A stretch of 64,000 nt of DNA, taken from NCBI RefSeq assembly GCF_014698015.1, contig NZ_JACXBS010000003.1, forward strand, positions 186,001 through 250,000, read 5' to 3'. The DNA is from Kocuria sp. cx-455 (lineage in GTDB: Bacteria > Actinomycetota > Actinomycetes > Actinomycetales > Micrococcaceae). Shown here in pieces: positions 8,979-18,200 of this stretch. The translations under genes and the position numbers were made by a program. Position 1 is the stretch's first letter. Each line of letters opens with the position of its first letter. Below the pieces are notes generated by a model that worked only from the letters and a program-made list of their open reading frames with translations, was not told the DNA's origin and ran no database searches.

Positions 8979-10267
8979 TTGTCGTAGACGTCCGGGTCCA
9001 CGCCGTGGGCCCGGACCTTCTTGTACTTGGCGTTGCGGGTCAGCAGCATGGTGCCACCAATGACCGCGGCCAACATGGAGCCGAACAGAATACCCACCTT
9101 GGCGTGGTCGTTGTGGGGGCTGCCGATACCGAAACTCAGTTCGGCCACGAGCAGGGACACCGTGAAGCCGATACCGGCCACGAACGACATGCCGAACATG
9201 TCGGTCCAGGTGTAGTCCTTGTCCTTGACCGCTGGGCTGAACCGGTCCATGAGCCAGGCCGCGCCGAAAATCCCCACGGGCTTACCGATCAGCAGGCCGG
9301 CCACGATACCCAGGGCCACGGGATCCGTGGCCGCGGACTTGATGCCCTCGATGCCACCCACGGCGACGCCGGCGGAGAAGAACGCGAAAATGGGGATGAC
9401 CAGGCCGTTGGACAGCGGGCGGAAACGATGCTCGAGAGCCGGGGCCAGGCCCATCTCGGGGTCCTCATGACGGATGACTCGGGGAGTGGTTTTCATGACG
9501 GGCACCATGAACCCCAGCAGCACACCGGCAATGGTAGCGTGCACGCCGGCTTCGTAGACGAACCACCACGTGGCCACCCCAAGGGGCAACAGGATCACCC
9601 AGGCGGCCCAGTGCTTGGCGATGAACCAGTTGGCGTACTTGTGGGTGAGTACCCAGAAGATCGCCAGCAGCACGGCGGCGCCACCCAGGAAGAGCACGCG
9701 CACGGAATCCGTGTACACGAAAGCAATGATGATGATCGCGATCAGGTCGTCGACCACGGCCAGGGTCAACAGGAAGGTGCGCATGGCAGTGGGCAGGGCC
9801 GAACCCACGACCGCCAGGACGGACACGGCAAATGCGATGTCCGTGGCGGTGGGAATGGCCCAGCCGTGCATGGCCGTGTCCTCCGCACCGGCCGCGATGT
9901 TGATGCCCAGGTAGATCAACGCGGGCATGATCACACCGCCCACGGCGGCAACCACGGGCAGCATGGCCTTGCGAATGTTGCGCAGCTCACCATTGATGAA
10001 TTCGGTCTTGAGTTCCAAACCCGTGAGGAAGAAGAACACCGCCAGCAGACCATCGGCGGCCCATTCGCCCACCGTGTGGTCGAATCCTGGAACTCCGATG
10101 CCCACGTGGGCGTCACGCACCCCGAAGTAGAAGTCACCCAGTGGCGAGTTGGCAAAGACCAGGGCGGCGACCATGGCGATCAGCAACAACAGGCCGCCCG
10201 TGGTGTCCTGCCGAAGGTAGGATCCTAGCTTGCCCGCGCGTGACGGATTGTTCACGGCCACATTCAA
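8975..10267 (-). CDS. nhaA: NhaA-family Na+/H+ antiporter
   Basis: Exchanges internal Na+ for external protons across the cytoplasmic membrane. About 430 residues with roughly 12 hydrophobic segments. The paired aspartates of the ion site lie in TLAVVDDLIAI, and the segments FFLTGLELKTE and PTATDIAFAVSVLAVVG are characteristic. The frame extends to a TTG at 10318. I prefer the TTG at 10267, which has GGAG seven bases upstream; GTG at 10261 or 10255 is also possible. A TATGAT -10-like element is at 10304-10309 on this strand. It is convergent with sufU (4-bp overlap). Confidence 0.93.
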   Translation of the reverse strand: MNVAVNNPSRAGKLGSYLRQDTTGGLLLLIAMVAALVFANSPLGDFYFGVRDAHVGIGVPGFDHTVGEWAADGLLAVFFFLTGLELKTEFINGELRNIRKAMLPVVAAVGGVIMPALIYLGINIAAGAEDTAMHGWAIPTATDIAFAVSVLAVVGSALPTAMRTFLLTLAVVDDLIAIIIIAFVYTDSVRVLFLGGAAVLLAIFWVLTHKYANWFIAKHWAAWVILLPLGVATWWFVYEAGVHATIAGVLLGFMVPVMKTTPRVIRHEDPEMGLAPALEHRFRPLSNGLVIPIFAFFSAGVAVGGIEGIKSAATDPVALGIVAGLLIGKPVGIFGAAWLMDRFSPAVKDKDYTWTDMFGMSFVAGIGFTVSLLVAELSFGIGSPHNDHAKVGILFGSMLAAVIGGTMLLTRNAKYKKVRAHGVDPDVYDN

Positions 10268-10325
10268 TGCCAAACTCCATTCGATCTGCCGATGTCTCGG
10301 GTCATCATATAGCTTCAAAAATAGA

Positions 10326-10356
10326 ACCCGGGGGGCCGCGTAAGTGCCCCCCGGGT
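10326..10356 (-). terminator. Intrinsic terminator of the DUF2505 gene
   Basis: An 11-bp perfect GC stem (10326-10336 with 10346-10356) lies 21 bases past the reverse-strand gene at 10378. Read on the minus strand it is followed by TTCTATTTTTG, a clear T-tract. It sits directly upstream of nhaA and insulates it. Confidence 0.85.
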
Positions 10357-10377
10357 GATCACGCGGTGCGTGAATAT

Positions 10378-10875
10378 TTAGTTCTTGGCGATCCAGGACT
10401 CGGCGGCCCGGGCCTGCAGGGTCAAGGCCTTGCCGATGTAGGGCTCCGCGGCGGCGGCGATTTTCTTGCCGACCAGCGGAATGTTGGCCACCACGTCACC
10501 GGTCACATCGACCAGCGTCTCGTCGTGGGTGGACGTGAGGGTTTGAGTGGCATTGGCTCCCACGGGCAGCCCGTGTGCTTTGATCTCGGTGCGGGCGTTG
10601 CGGGAACCGTCAGCGGCCGGAGCGTCGTAGGTGTCCACCTGGTTGAGCTTGATGGCGCCCTTGACGAACTTCTGAACCACATCGGGCAGCTTGTCCGCGG
10701 ACATGGTGCGCACGGTGGTCACGGTGAATGCCGTGTTGATGTCACCGGAAACCTCGAAGGACTCCAACTGCGTGCCCGCACGATCGCTCACGTGGCGCAC
10801 GAAGGCCTCGTCCACAAAGGTGTTGAGCACGGTGTCCAGCGGGGCCTTGATGGTGGTGGAGGCGTTGACAGGCAT
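10378..10875 (-). CDS. DUF2505 (START/SRPBCC-like) protein
   Basis: A 165-residue soluble protein of the actinobacterial DUF2505 family. It looks like a small alpha/beta lipid- or ligand-binding fold: an N-terminal SxTIKAPLDTVLNTFVDEAF segment, alternating strands with many Thr and Val, and a C-terminal amphipathic helix. Its function is unknown. The frame is open further upstream, but the ATG at 10875 has AAGGAG at good spacing. It appears monocistronic, with its own terminator and a 279-bp divergent spacer to the glycosyltransferase gene. Confidence 0.8.
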   Translation of the reverse strand: MPVNASTTIKAPLDTVLNTFVDEAFVRHVSDRAGTQLESFEVSGDINTAFTVTTVRTMSADKLPDVVQKFVKGAIKLNQVDTYDAPAADGSRNARTEIKAHGLPVGANATQTLTSTHDETLVDVTGDVVANIPLVGKKIAAAAEPYIGKALTLQARAAESWIAKN

Positions 10876-11097
10876 GGTTCTCCTTGAAGTCGATGTACGC
10901 GAAACGCATTGTGGCCAGCGCAACCATCCTAGGCCCATGGCGGGTGCGGATCGCTGAGGACAACCACAGATGGGGCTGCCCGATCGCGACGGGGCAGCAC
11001 ATGACACGTGTCCTGTGTCCGATGAAACGTTGCATTCCCCGAATTCGTGCCCCTATGAGGGGACGTATCTCCGGGGGTCAACACGCGGGTGTGTTTC

Positions 11098-11103
11098 TAG
11101 ACT
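11098..11103 (+). promoter_or_regulatory. Candidate -10 of the glycosyltransferase gene
   Basis: TAGACT fits TANNNT and would place the RNA start about 45 bases before the GTG at 11155. The spacer upstream also holds a 10-bp palindrome, GACACGTGTC (11003-11012), and a CCCC-TATGA-GGGG hairpin (about 11050-11062). Confidence 0.35.
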
Positions 11104-11154
11104 GGACGAGAGGCGCGCAGGGGAGAGCGGGCCCGGATTTCAGGGGAGAACCAC

Positions 11155-12186
11155 GTGGACAACAACACGGGCACAGAACTCGAACAACCGCTCATCAGCG
11201 TGGTGATTGCGGTGTACAACGGTCAGGACGCGGTGGGGCGGGCCATCAGCAGCGTGCTGCGGCAGACCCATCCGAACATCGAGGTGGTCATCGTGGACGA
11301 TGGCTCCACGGACAACACGTCGCGGGTTCTGGAAGGCTACGAGGCGCTGGGTAGGGCCGGCCGCGAGATCCGTGTGCTGCGGCAGGAGCACACGGGCCGC
11401 GCCGTCGCGCGTAACACGGCTCTGGAGGTGGTGAGCGGGGATTTCATCACCTTCTTGGATGCGGAGGACACCTTGTTGCCCCACCACCTCGGCACCCTTT
11501 TGGGTCGCTACGAGGACGTGGCCACGAGTGAGAGTGGCTCCCGGACGGTGGTGTGCGCCAATGCCTTCCTGTGCACCACGGGTGGGATCAATGCGGGGCG
11601 CCTGCGGTACCGGGAGAAACTGCCGGACGTCCGGCGGCAGCGGTCCGTGATCCTGGACCGCAACTTCGGGAGTCTTTACGGCTTGTTCCCACGGTATTTC
11701 TTCGCGGAGGTGGGGGTCTTCGACCCGGAGCAAGTCTGCGTGCAGACGTGGGAGTTGTGGCTGCGGGCCATTTATTCGGGCTGGCGTGTCGATCGCGTGG
11801 AGCAGGTTACCAGCATCACGTGGTGGTCAGAGGATTCCAAGCAAAAGCATCAAGAGTGTCTGGCGGCCGGCGAAGAGCGTGCCCTGCGTCAGACCCTGCG
11901 CCGATTCGACGGCAAACTCAGCACGAGGGAACGGGCCGCAGTGCAGCGGCGACTCAAGAACGGGTCTGCGCTCGTGGCGGCGTCGCAAGCTGCGCAGGCG
12001 CTGCGCGAGGGTCGCGGGGAGGACGCCAAAGAACACCTCAGGCGCACCGCTGAGATGATGCCCACGCAGCGCCGTGTGCGGATCAAGTCCGCGATCGCGA
12101 ACTTGCCCGGTGGTACACGCTGGCTGGTCAACCGGCAACGCGCGGAGGATCGGTGCGTGGGGTACACCGAGCATTTGCAGTGTTGA
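11155..12186 (+). CDS. GT2-family glycosyltransferase
   Basis: A 343-residue GT-A fold glycosyltransferase. The N-terminal domain has the nucleotide-sugar motif VVIVDDGSTDNTSRV (about residues 43-58) and a metal-binding DXD-like DAEDTL (about residue 102), a variant of the usual DADD. No membrane segments are evident. The C-terminal about 100 residues are Arg- and Ala-rich helices. GTG start with AGGGGAG upstream. It stands alone between a DUF2505 gene and siroheme genes, so acceptor and product cannot be inferred; the sugar transferase at 3.7 kb might be a partner. Confidence 0.85.
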   Translation: MDNNTGTELEQPLISVVIAVYNGQDAVGRAISSVLRQTHPNIEVVIVDDGSTDNTSRVLEGYEALGRAGREIRVLRQEHTGRAVARNTALEVVSGDFITFLDAEDTLLPHHLGTLLGRYEDVATSESGSRTVVCANAFLCTTGGINAGRLRYREKLPDVRRQRSVILDRNFGSLYGLFPRYFFAEVGVFDPEQVCVQTWELWLRAIYSGWRVDRVEQVTSITWWSEDSKQKHQECLAAGEERALRQTLRRFDGKLSTRERAAVQRRLKNGSALVAASQAAQALREGRGEDAKEHLRRTAEMMPTQRRVRIKSAIANLPGGTRWLVNRQRAEDRCVGYTEHLQC

Positions 12187-12320
12187 GCCGGGATTGTCAC
12201 GCGAGGTAATGCTCACCGCCGCGGACCGCGTGGCCTCGGGCAACGACAGCTCCCACCGATAGCATCGACTCCGAACCGCCCCGGGTCCCCGGGGTCCAGC
12301 TTTGAATCCCGGGAGAGTCC

Positions 12321-13379
12321 ATGCGCGCCAACGTCGACCTCGGCTATGCGACGGTGGCCCTGTTGGGGCCTCGGCGACTGACGCAGCGGCTGCGCGGAAC
12401 ATACCAGCGCGCAGCGGCCGGAGTGGTGGAGTTCGGCCGCCCGGACGATCTGTCGGAAGAGTCGCTGCGGGGGGTGGGCTTCGCGGTCGTGGCGCTCCCC
12501 GCGGCTGATGCGAACAGTCAGTCCAATGCCGACGCCGACGCCGGGTGGCACCGCGCCCTCGCGGCCGCCGGTGCGGCGTTGCCGGTGGCCGTCGAACGGG
12601 TTGCGGAGACCACGAGCGGCAGTATCACCTTGGTGGGCGGTGGCCCCGGTGACCCGGGCCTCATCACCGCGGCGGGCCTTGACGCGCTGGCGCACGCGGA
12701 CGTGATTTTCGCGGACCGGTTGGCACCGGAGGTCACCCACGAGCTGGCACCGGGTGTGCGGGTGGTTCCCGTGGGAAAGCGTCCCGGCCACCACCCCGTT
12801 GCGCAGTCCGAGATCCAGGCCCAGATGATTCAGGCTGCACTCTCGGGGGAGACGGTGGTTCGTTTAAAGGGCGGTGACCCGTTCGTGTTCGGACGCGGGG
12901 GAGAAGAGCTGGTGGCCTGCCGTGAGGCGGGTGTGGACGTCCACGTGATCCCCGGCATCACCTCCGCGGTCGCGGTGCCGGAGCACGCCGGAATCCCGGT
13001 GACCTTTCGCGAACTCAGCCGATCCTTCACGGTGGTCTCAGGACACGACCCCCTGGGCGAGCGGGAGTTGGAGCACCTCGCGGGACTGTCCCGTTCCGGA
13101 GCGACCATCGTGCTCCTCATGGGTGTGGCCACCCTGCCCCAGACGGTCTCCGGCCTGACGCGACACGGCCTGGCCGGTGACACCCCATTGGCCGTGCTGG
13201 AGAAGGGTTTCAGCCCCGACGAACGCAACACGTTCACCACCCTCGCCACCGCAGTGGTGGACACCGCCGGCTGCGCCTCGCCCGCCGTCACGGTGATCGG
13301 TCCGGTCGTGGATGCGCTCACCCGAGGCACCCGGACGGGTCCGACCGGACCCGGTTCCGGGTCGGTAGCGCGGTCATGA
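12321..13379 (+). CDS. cobA: Uroporphyrinogen-III C-methyltransferase (SUMT) with an unusual N-terminal extension
   Basis: Methylates uroporphyrinogen III at C2 and C7 with SAM to give precorrin-2, the siroheme/B12 precursor. The catalytic domain begins near residue 95 and carries VGGGPGDPGLIT, VRLKGGDPFVFGRGGEE and GIPVTFRE. The first about 95 residues are not part of the SUMT fold. They start like a nucleotide-binding strand-loop (VALLGPRRLTQRL) and may be a shortened relic of the precorrin-2 dehydrogenase domain found in CysG, but the glycine-rich loop is not recognisable. Its stop overlaps the next gene by four bases (ATGA). Confidence 0.88.
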   Translation: MRANVDLGYATVALLGPRRLTQRLRGTYQRAAAGVVEFGRPDDLSEESLRGVGFAVVALPAADANSQSNADADAGWHRALAAAGAALPVAVERVAETTSGSITLVGGGPGDPGLITAAGLDALAHADVIFADRLAPEVTHELAPGVRVVPVGKRPGHHPVAQSEIQAQMIQAALSGETVVRLKGGDPFVFGRGGEELVACREAGVDVHVIPGITSAVAVPEHAGIPVTFRELSRSFTVVSGHDPLGERELEHLAGLSRSGATIVLLMGVATLPQTVSGLTRHGLAGDTPLAVLEKGFSPDERNTFTTLATAVVDTAGCASPAVTVIGPVVDALTRGTRTGPTGPGSGSVARS

Positions 13380-14185
13380 CCATCAGCAAAGGACACACCG
13401 CACAGTCCGATGGTGAGGTGCCGGCCGCGGGCCGGCCCGTGCTACTGGCCTGCTCCCACGGCACGGGAAACGTCTCCGGACAAGCCGCCGTGGCGCACCT
13501 CGTCGCCGAGGTCCGTGCGGAGCTCGAACCGGTTCGCGTGATCGACACCTGGGTCGACGTCCAGGAACCGAGCCTGACGGATCGCACCCGCCAGCTGTCC
13601 GGCCAACCCGCCGTGATCGTCCCGCTGCTGCTTTCGGCCGGTTACCACGTGTACGTGGACATGGCCCGGGCGATCAAGGGGAACCCGCAGCACCGCGTGG
13701 CTGCGGCCCTCGGCCCGGATCCGCGGCTGTCCGTGATCATGGCCCGGCGTTTGAACGAGGCCCTGCGGGGGCACGGCGCAGAGCCGATCACCGAGGTCGA
13801 CACCGTGATCATGGCCGCCGCCGGGTCCTCCGAACCTGATGCGGTGCGGGACTGCCGCGTCACGGCCGAGCACCTCGCGCACGAACTGGGCGTTCCCGTT
13901 CAGGTGGCCTTCCTTTCGGCGGCGAAACCCACGGTGCACGACGCGGTTGCTGAGGCTCGCAGGTCAGCAAAAGACTTGGCCGGTCGTCCAGCGAGTGCCA
14001 GAGGGGGCAAGCACGGCCGGGTGCTGGTGGCCACCTATCTTCTGGCCCCGGGGTTCTTCCACAACAAGACGGTGACAGCCGGAGCCGACATCACGGCCGC
14101 GCCTTTGCTACTGACCGACGCGCCCACCCCGCCCGAACTCACCGAGCTCGTGGTCGAGCACTACGAACAAGCCATTCAGGAATAG
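13376..14185 (+). CDS. CbiX-type sirohydrochlorin chelatase
   Basis: A 269-residue two-lobed CbiX/SirB-like protein, predicted to insert Fe2+ into sirohydrochlorin to make siroheme. The N-terminal half has the metal-binding LLACSHGTGN (active-site His) and PAVIVPLLLSAGYHVYVD with the second His. The C-terminal half repeats the fold (VATYLLAPGFFHNKTV). Coupling to the SUMT gene by a 4-base overlap supports a siroheme rather than cobalamin role. Siroheme would serve an assimilatory nitrite or sulfite reductase, neither of which is in this window. Confidence 0.88.
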   Translation: MTISKGHTAQSDGEVPAAGRPVLLACSHGTGNVSGQAAVAHLVAEVRAELEPVRVIDTWVDVQEPSLTDRTRQLSGQPAVIVPLLLSAGYHVYVDMARAIKGNPQHRVAAALGPDPRLSVIMARRLNEALRGHGAEPITEVDTVIMAAAGSSEPDAVRDCRVTAEHLAHELGVPVQVAFLSAAKPTVHDAVAEARRSAKDLAGRPASARGGKHGRVLVATYLLAPGFFHNKTVTAGADITAAPLLLTDAPTPPELTELVVEHYEQAIQE

Positions 14186-14289
14186 CCGGGCCGGGGACCT
14201 ATCTGCTCAGGACCGAGCACGAAAGACGGCATCCCCGAACATGAGTAAACCTCAAGGGCGTGGCGCCCGGTGGCGCTCGCGTCCCACAA

Positions 14290-15114
14290 CTAACTGGCGC
14301 GGGCGTGATCGCACACCGCGCGCACCATGGCACCCAGGCGGAAGCGCTCGGGCACCACGGCCAGGACATCGGCTTCTTCCAACGGCTGAACGCACACCGG
14401 GCCGATGGCTACCGCGGTGCAATGCCCCCCTCTCAGCGCACGCAAGAGCGATTCGTACGTCCCGGCGGCGCGGGCGGCGTCGAACAGCGCATCCACCGCG
14501 GGCGCGGCGGTGAATGTCACGTAGTCCACCTCCCCGGCGGCAATCGAGCGGGTCAGATCCGCCAACCGCGAGCCCTCATCCGCGGACGCCCATTGATACG
14601 GGGCCACGGTCATGACACGGAAGCCTGCCTCGGACAGCCGCGCGAGCTGTTCGTCATCGGTGATGCCGTGCACCTGCACGGCCACGGTCCCGCGTGCCTC
14701 CCGGGACAGCAAGGTGTCCACGAGTTCGCTGGTGCGCCCGGACCGGCCGACGTACTCGCACGGGATCTCCTGGGACTGCAACTGTCCCTTGGCCTTGGCC
14801 CCGCGGGCGTACACGGCGCTGTCGCGCAACAACTGCACCAGATCCTCGTGCAGGCCCACGGTCTCGGCCACGGTCAGCCAGCGTTTCAGCCCGTACCCCG
14901 TGGTGATGACCACGGTGTCCGGGCGGGTGGCGAGAATCTCGCGGGTGGCGGCCAGAACGGCGTCGTCCTGGTCCGTGGGAACCAGCTTGAGTGCCGGCGC
15001 GTGCACCACGCGGGCCCCCTGGCGTTCGAAGGCGCCGGCCTGTTCGTCGGCGCGGCGGTGCGCGGTGATGGCCACGGTGCGGCCGGTCAACGGTGCCTCT
15101 GCGTGAGCGTTCAT
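14290..15114 (-). CDS. hemD: Uroporphyrinogen-III synthase family protein
   Basis: A 274-residue two-domain HemD-like protein that cyclises hydroxymethylbilane to uroporphyrinogen III. Typical weak signatures are present: VAITAHRRADEQAGAFERQG near the start, VVITTGYGLKRWL in domain 1, and VTFTAAPAVDALFDAA with AIGPVC near the end. It faces the SUMT and chelatase genes, so the locus covers siroheme synthesis from hydroxymethylbilane, apart from the oxidation step. The start ATG lies six bases after TACGCT and has no spaced Shine-Dalgarno, suggesting a leaderless mRNA. It could be a second, pathway-specific HemD. Confidence 0.85.
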   Translation of the reverse strand: MNAHAEAPLTGRTVAITAHRRADEQAGAFERQGARVVHAPALKLVPTDQDDAVLAATREILATRPDTVVITTGYGLKRWLTVAETVGLHEDLVQLLRDSAVYARGAKAKGQLQSQEIPCEYVGRSGRTSELVDTLLSREARGTVAVQVHGITDDEQLARLSEAGFRVMTVAPYQWASADEGSRLADLTRSIAAGEVDYVTFTAAPAVDALFDAARAAGTYESLLRALRGGHCTAVAIGPVCVQPLEEADVLAVVPERFRLGAMVRAVCDHARAS

Positions 15115-15218
15115 GTCTCCAGCGTACGAGCTGAGCGTGTCCGTGGCGGCGAGTAGGCTGGGGCGCGTCCCTCACCGTCCGTGGGGATTTCGCCGTTCAC
15201 ACCAGGAGTACCCCGCAC

Positions 15219-18200
15219 ATGTCCCTGACCGGTTTGCACACCGCGCTCACCGAGGACCGCACGTTCGCCAACATCTTGGCCCAGGCAGCCCGCCCGCCGG
15301 CCGAACGTTCGAGCGAGACGATCATCAGCGCCCCGGACGGCCTCCGGGCGCCCGTTCTGGCGCAGATCGTGGCGGGTGTGAACAACGACGCCGCGGGCTC
15401 GCCCGCCCCCGTGACGTTCGTGGTCACCGCAACCGGTCGTGAGGCGGAGGACCTGCAGGCCGCCTTGGCCTCGTACATCCCGGCGGACCAGGTCGCGAAC
15501 TTCCCGTCCTGGGAGACCCTGCCCCACGAACGACTCTCACCGCGCTCGGACACCGTTGGTCAGCGGTTGAGCGTTCTGCGGAAACTGGCGCACCCGGAAT
15601 CCGCCGCGGCTCCGTTGCGAGTGATCGTGGCCCCGGTACGTTCCGTGCTGCAACCTGTGGTGGCCGGGCTGGGGGAGATGCAGCCCGTGACCCTGGTGGC
15701 CGGCGAAGAATACGCGTTCGACCAGCTCATCAAGGATCTGGCCGACGCGGCGTACTCCCGGGTGGACATGGTGACCAAGCGCGGCGAGTTCGCGGTGCGC
15801 GGTGGCATCATTGACGTTTTCCCGCCCACCGAGGACCACCCGGTGCGCCTGGAATTCTTCGGTGACGAACTGGACGAAATGCGCTGGTTCGCGGTGGCCG
15901 ATCAGCGCACGGTGACCGGTACGGAACATCCCACCCGCATCGTGGCTTCACCCTGCCGCGAACTTCTGATCACCCCCACGGTCATGTCCCGGGCGGCCAA
16001 ACTCAAGGACCAGCTGCCCGGCGGCCGCGAGATCCTGGAGCGCATTGCCGGCGGCCAGTACGTGGAGGGCATGGAATCCCTCGCCCCGCTGCTTGCGGAT
16101 GACATGGTCCCGGTGCTGTCCCTGGTGCCCGAAGGCTCCATGACCGTGGTGATCGAACCCGAAAAGGTGCGCGCCCGCGCCCATGATCTGGTCGCAACCA
16201 ACCAGGAATTCCTCATGGCCGCGTGGGAATCGGCCTCCGGCGGCAGCGACGCACCCCTGGACCTCAACACCGCGGTGGAGTCCGAGGACGGTCAGGAGCG
16301 CAGCCTGGCGGCGGGCTCCTTCCACGAGATCGCCGAGACCCGGCAACTCGCCCTGGATCGTTCGGTGGGCTGGTGGTCGATCACCGGGCTCAACGTGAAC
16401 GCCGTGAGCGCGGGTGATATCGACGCCGATTCCACGGACGAAGAAGTCCGGCTGGCGGACACGGACGCGGACACACTCAATGTCGCGGCGCGCGAACCCA
16501 CGCGGTTCTCCGGCGACGTCGAGGCCATGCTCCGGTTCTTGGCCGAGCGCATGAGCGAAGGCTGGCGGGTCGTGCTGGTCACCGACGGTCCCGGTCCGCT
16601 CGACCGACTCAGCGAACTCTTGCACGGCGCGCACATCCCGGCCGCTCGCTTCGACACCATTGACGAGGCGCCGGAGGCGGGGTTGGTGGAACTCACCACC
16701 GCCCGCGCGGGCAGGGGCTTCGTGTTCGAAGGCCCTCGCATCGCGCTGCTCACCGAGGCCGATGTCCTGGGGCGTTCCACCGCCTACACCACGCGTGACA
16801 TGCGCAAACTGCCCCAGCGGCGGAAACGCAACCAGGTGGACCCCCTTACCCTGCAGAAGGGTGACTACGTGGTCCACGAACAACACGGCATCGGTCAGTT
16901 CGTTGAACTCGTCCAGCGCCCGATTGCCGGTGCCATGATCACCCCGGGTCAGCCCAAACCCATGCGCGAGTACCTCGTGCTCGAGTACGCACCCTCCAAG
17001 CGCAACGGCCCGCGCGACCGACTGTTCGTTCCCACCGACCAGCTCGACCAGGTGAGCACGTACGTGGGCGGGGAAGCGCCGTCGTTGTCCAAGATGGGCG
17101 GCTCGGACTGGAACAAGACCAAGCGCAGCGCCAAGAGGGCCGTCAAGGAGATCGCCAATGAGCTGATTCGGTTGTACTCGGCCCGCATGGCGTCCAAGGG
17201 GCACCCTTTCGGTCCGGACACCCCGTGGCAGCGCGAGCTGGAGCAGGCGTTCCCGTACATCGAGACCCCGGACCAGCTGACCACGATCGACGAGGTCAAG
17301 GCGGACATGGAACGGCCCATTCCCATGGACCGTCTGATCTCCGGTGATGTGGGTTACGGCAAGACCGAGGTTGCGGTGCGTGCGGCGTTCAAGGCCGTGC
17401 AGGACGGTAAGCAAGTGGCCATCCTGGTGCCCACCACCCTGCTGGCCCAGCAGCACACCGAGACGTTCACCGAGCGGTTCTCCGGATTCCCGGTGCGCCT
17501 GGCCACACTGTCCCGCTTCCAGACCGCCAAGGAGTCCAAAGCGACCCTGGAGGGCCTGCGTTCCGGCGCCGTGGACGTGGTGATCGGCACCCACCGGCTG
17601 CTGAGCAAGGAAATGCAGTTCAAGAACCTGGGCCTGGTGATCATTGACGAGGAACAGCGCTTCGGTGTGGAGCACAAGGAGAAACTCAAGGCCATGCGCA
17701 CGGACGTGGACGTGCTGGCGATGTCCGCCACGCCCATTCCCCGCACCCTGGAGATGTCCATGACGGGTATTCGTGAGACCTCCACGCTGGCCACCCCGCC
17801 GGAGGAACGCCACCCCGTGCTCACGTACGTGGGCCCGTACACGCAGAAGCAGGTTTCGGCCGCCATCCGGCGTGAGCTGATGCGTGAAGGACAGGTGTTC
17901 TTCATCCACAACCGGGTCTCGTCCATCGACGCGCAGGCCAAGGAGCTCGCCGAACTCGTGCCCGAGGCGCGCATTGCCGTGGCCCACGGTCAGATGAGCG
18001 AGTCCCGACTGGAGCAGATCATCGTGGACTTCTGGGAAAAGAAGTTCGATGTGCTGGTGTGCACCACCATTGTGGAAACCGGTCTGGACATCGCCAACGC
18101 CAACACGTTGATCGTGGACGGCGCCGACCGCTACGGCCTGTCGCAGCTGCATCAGCTGCGCGGTCGTGTGGGCCGCGGCCGGGAACGCGCCTACGCCTAT

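Noticed and set aside
8912-10228. 438-codon plus-strand frame over nhaA
   Set aside because: Antisense shadow, extremely His/Gly/Asp-rich; nhaA on the other strand has clear motifs.
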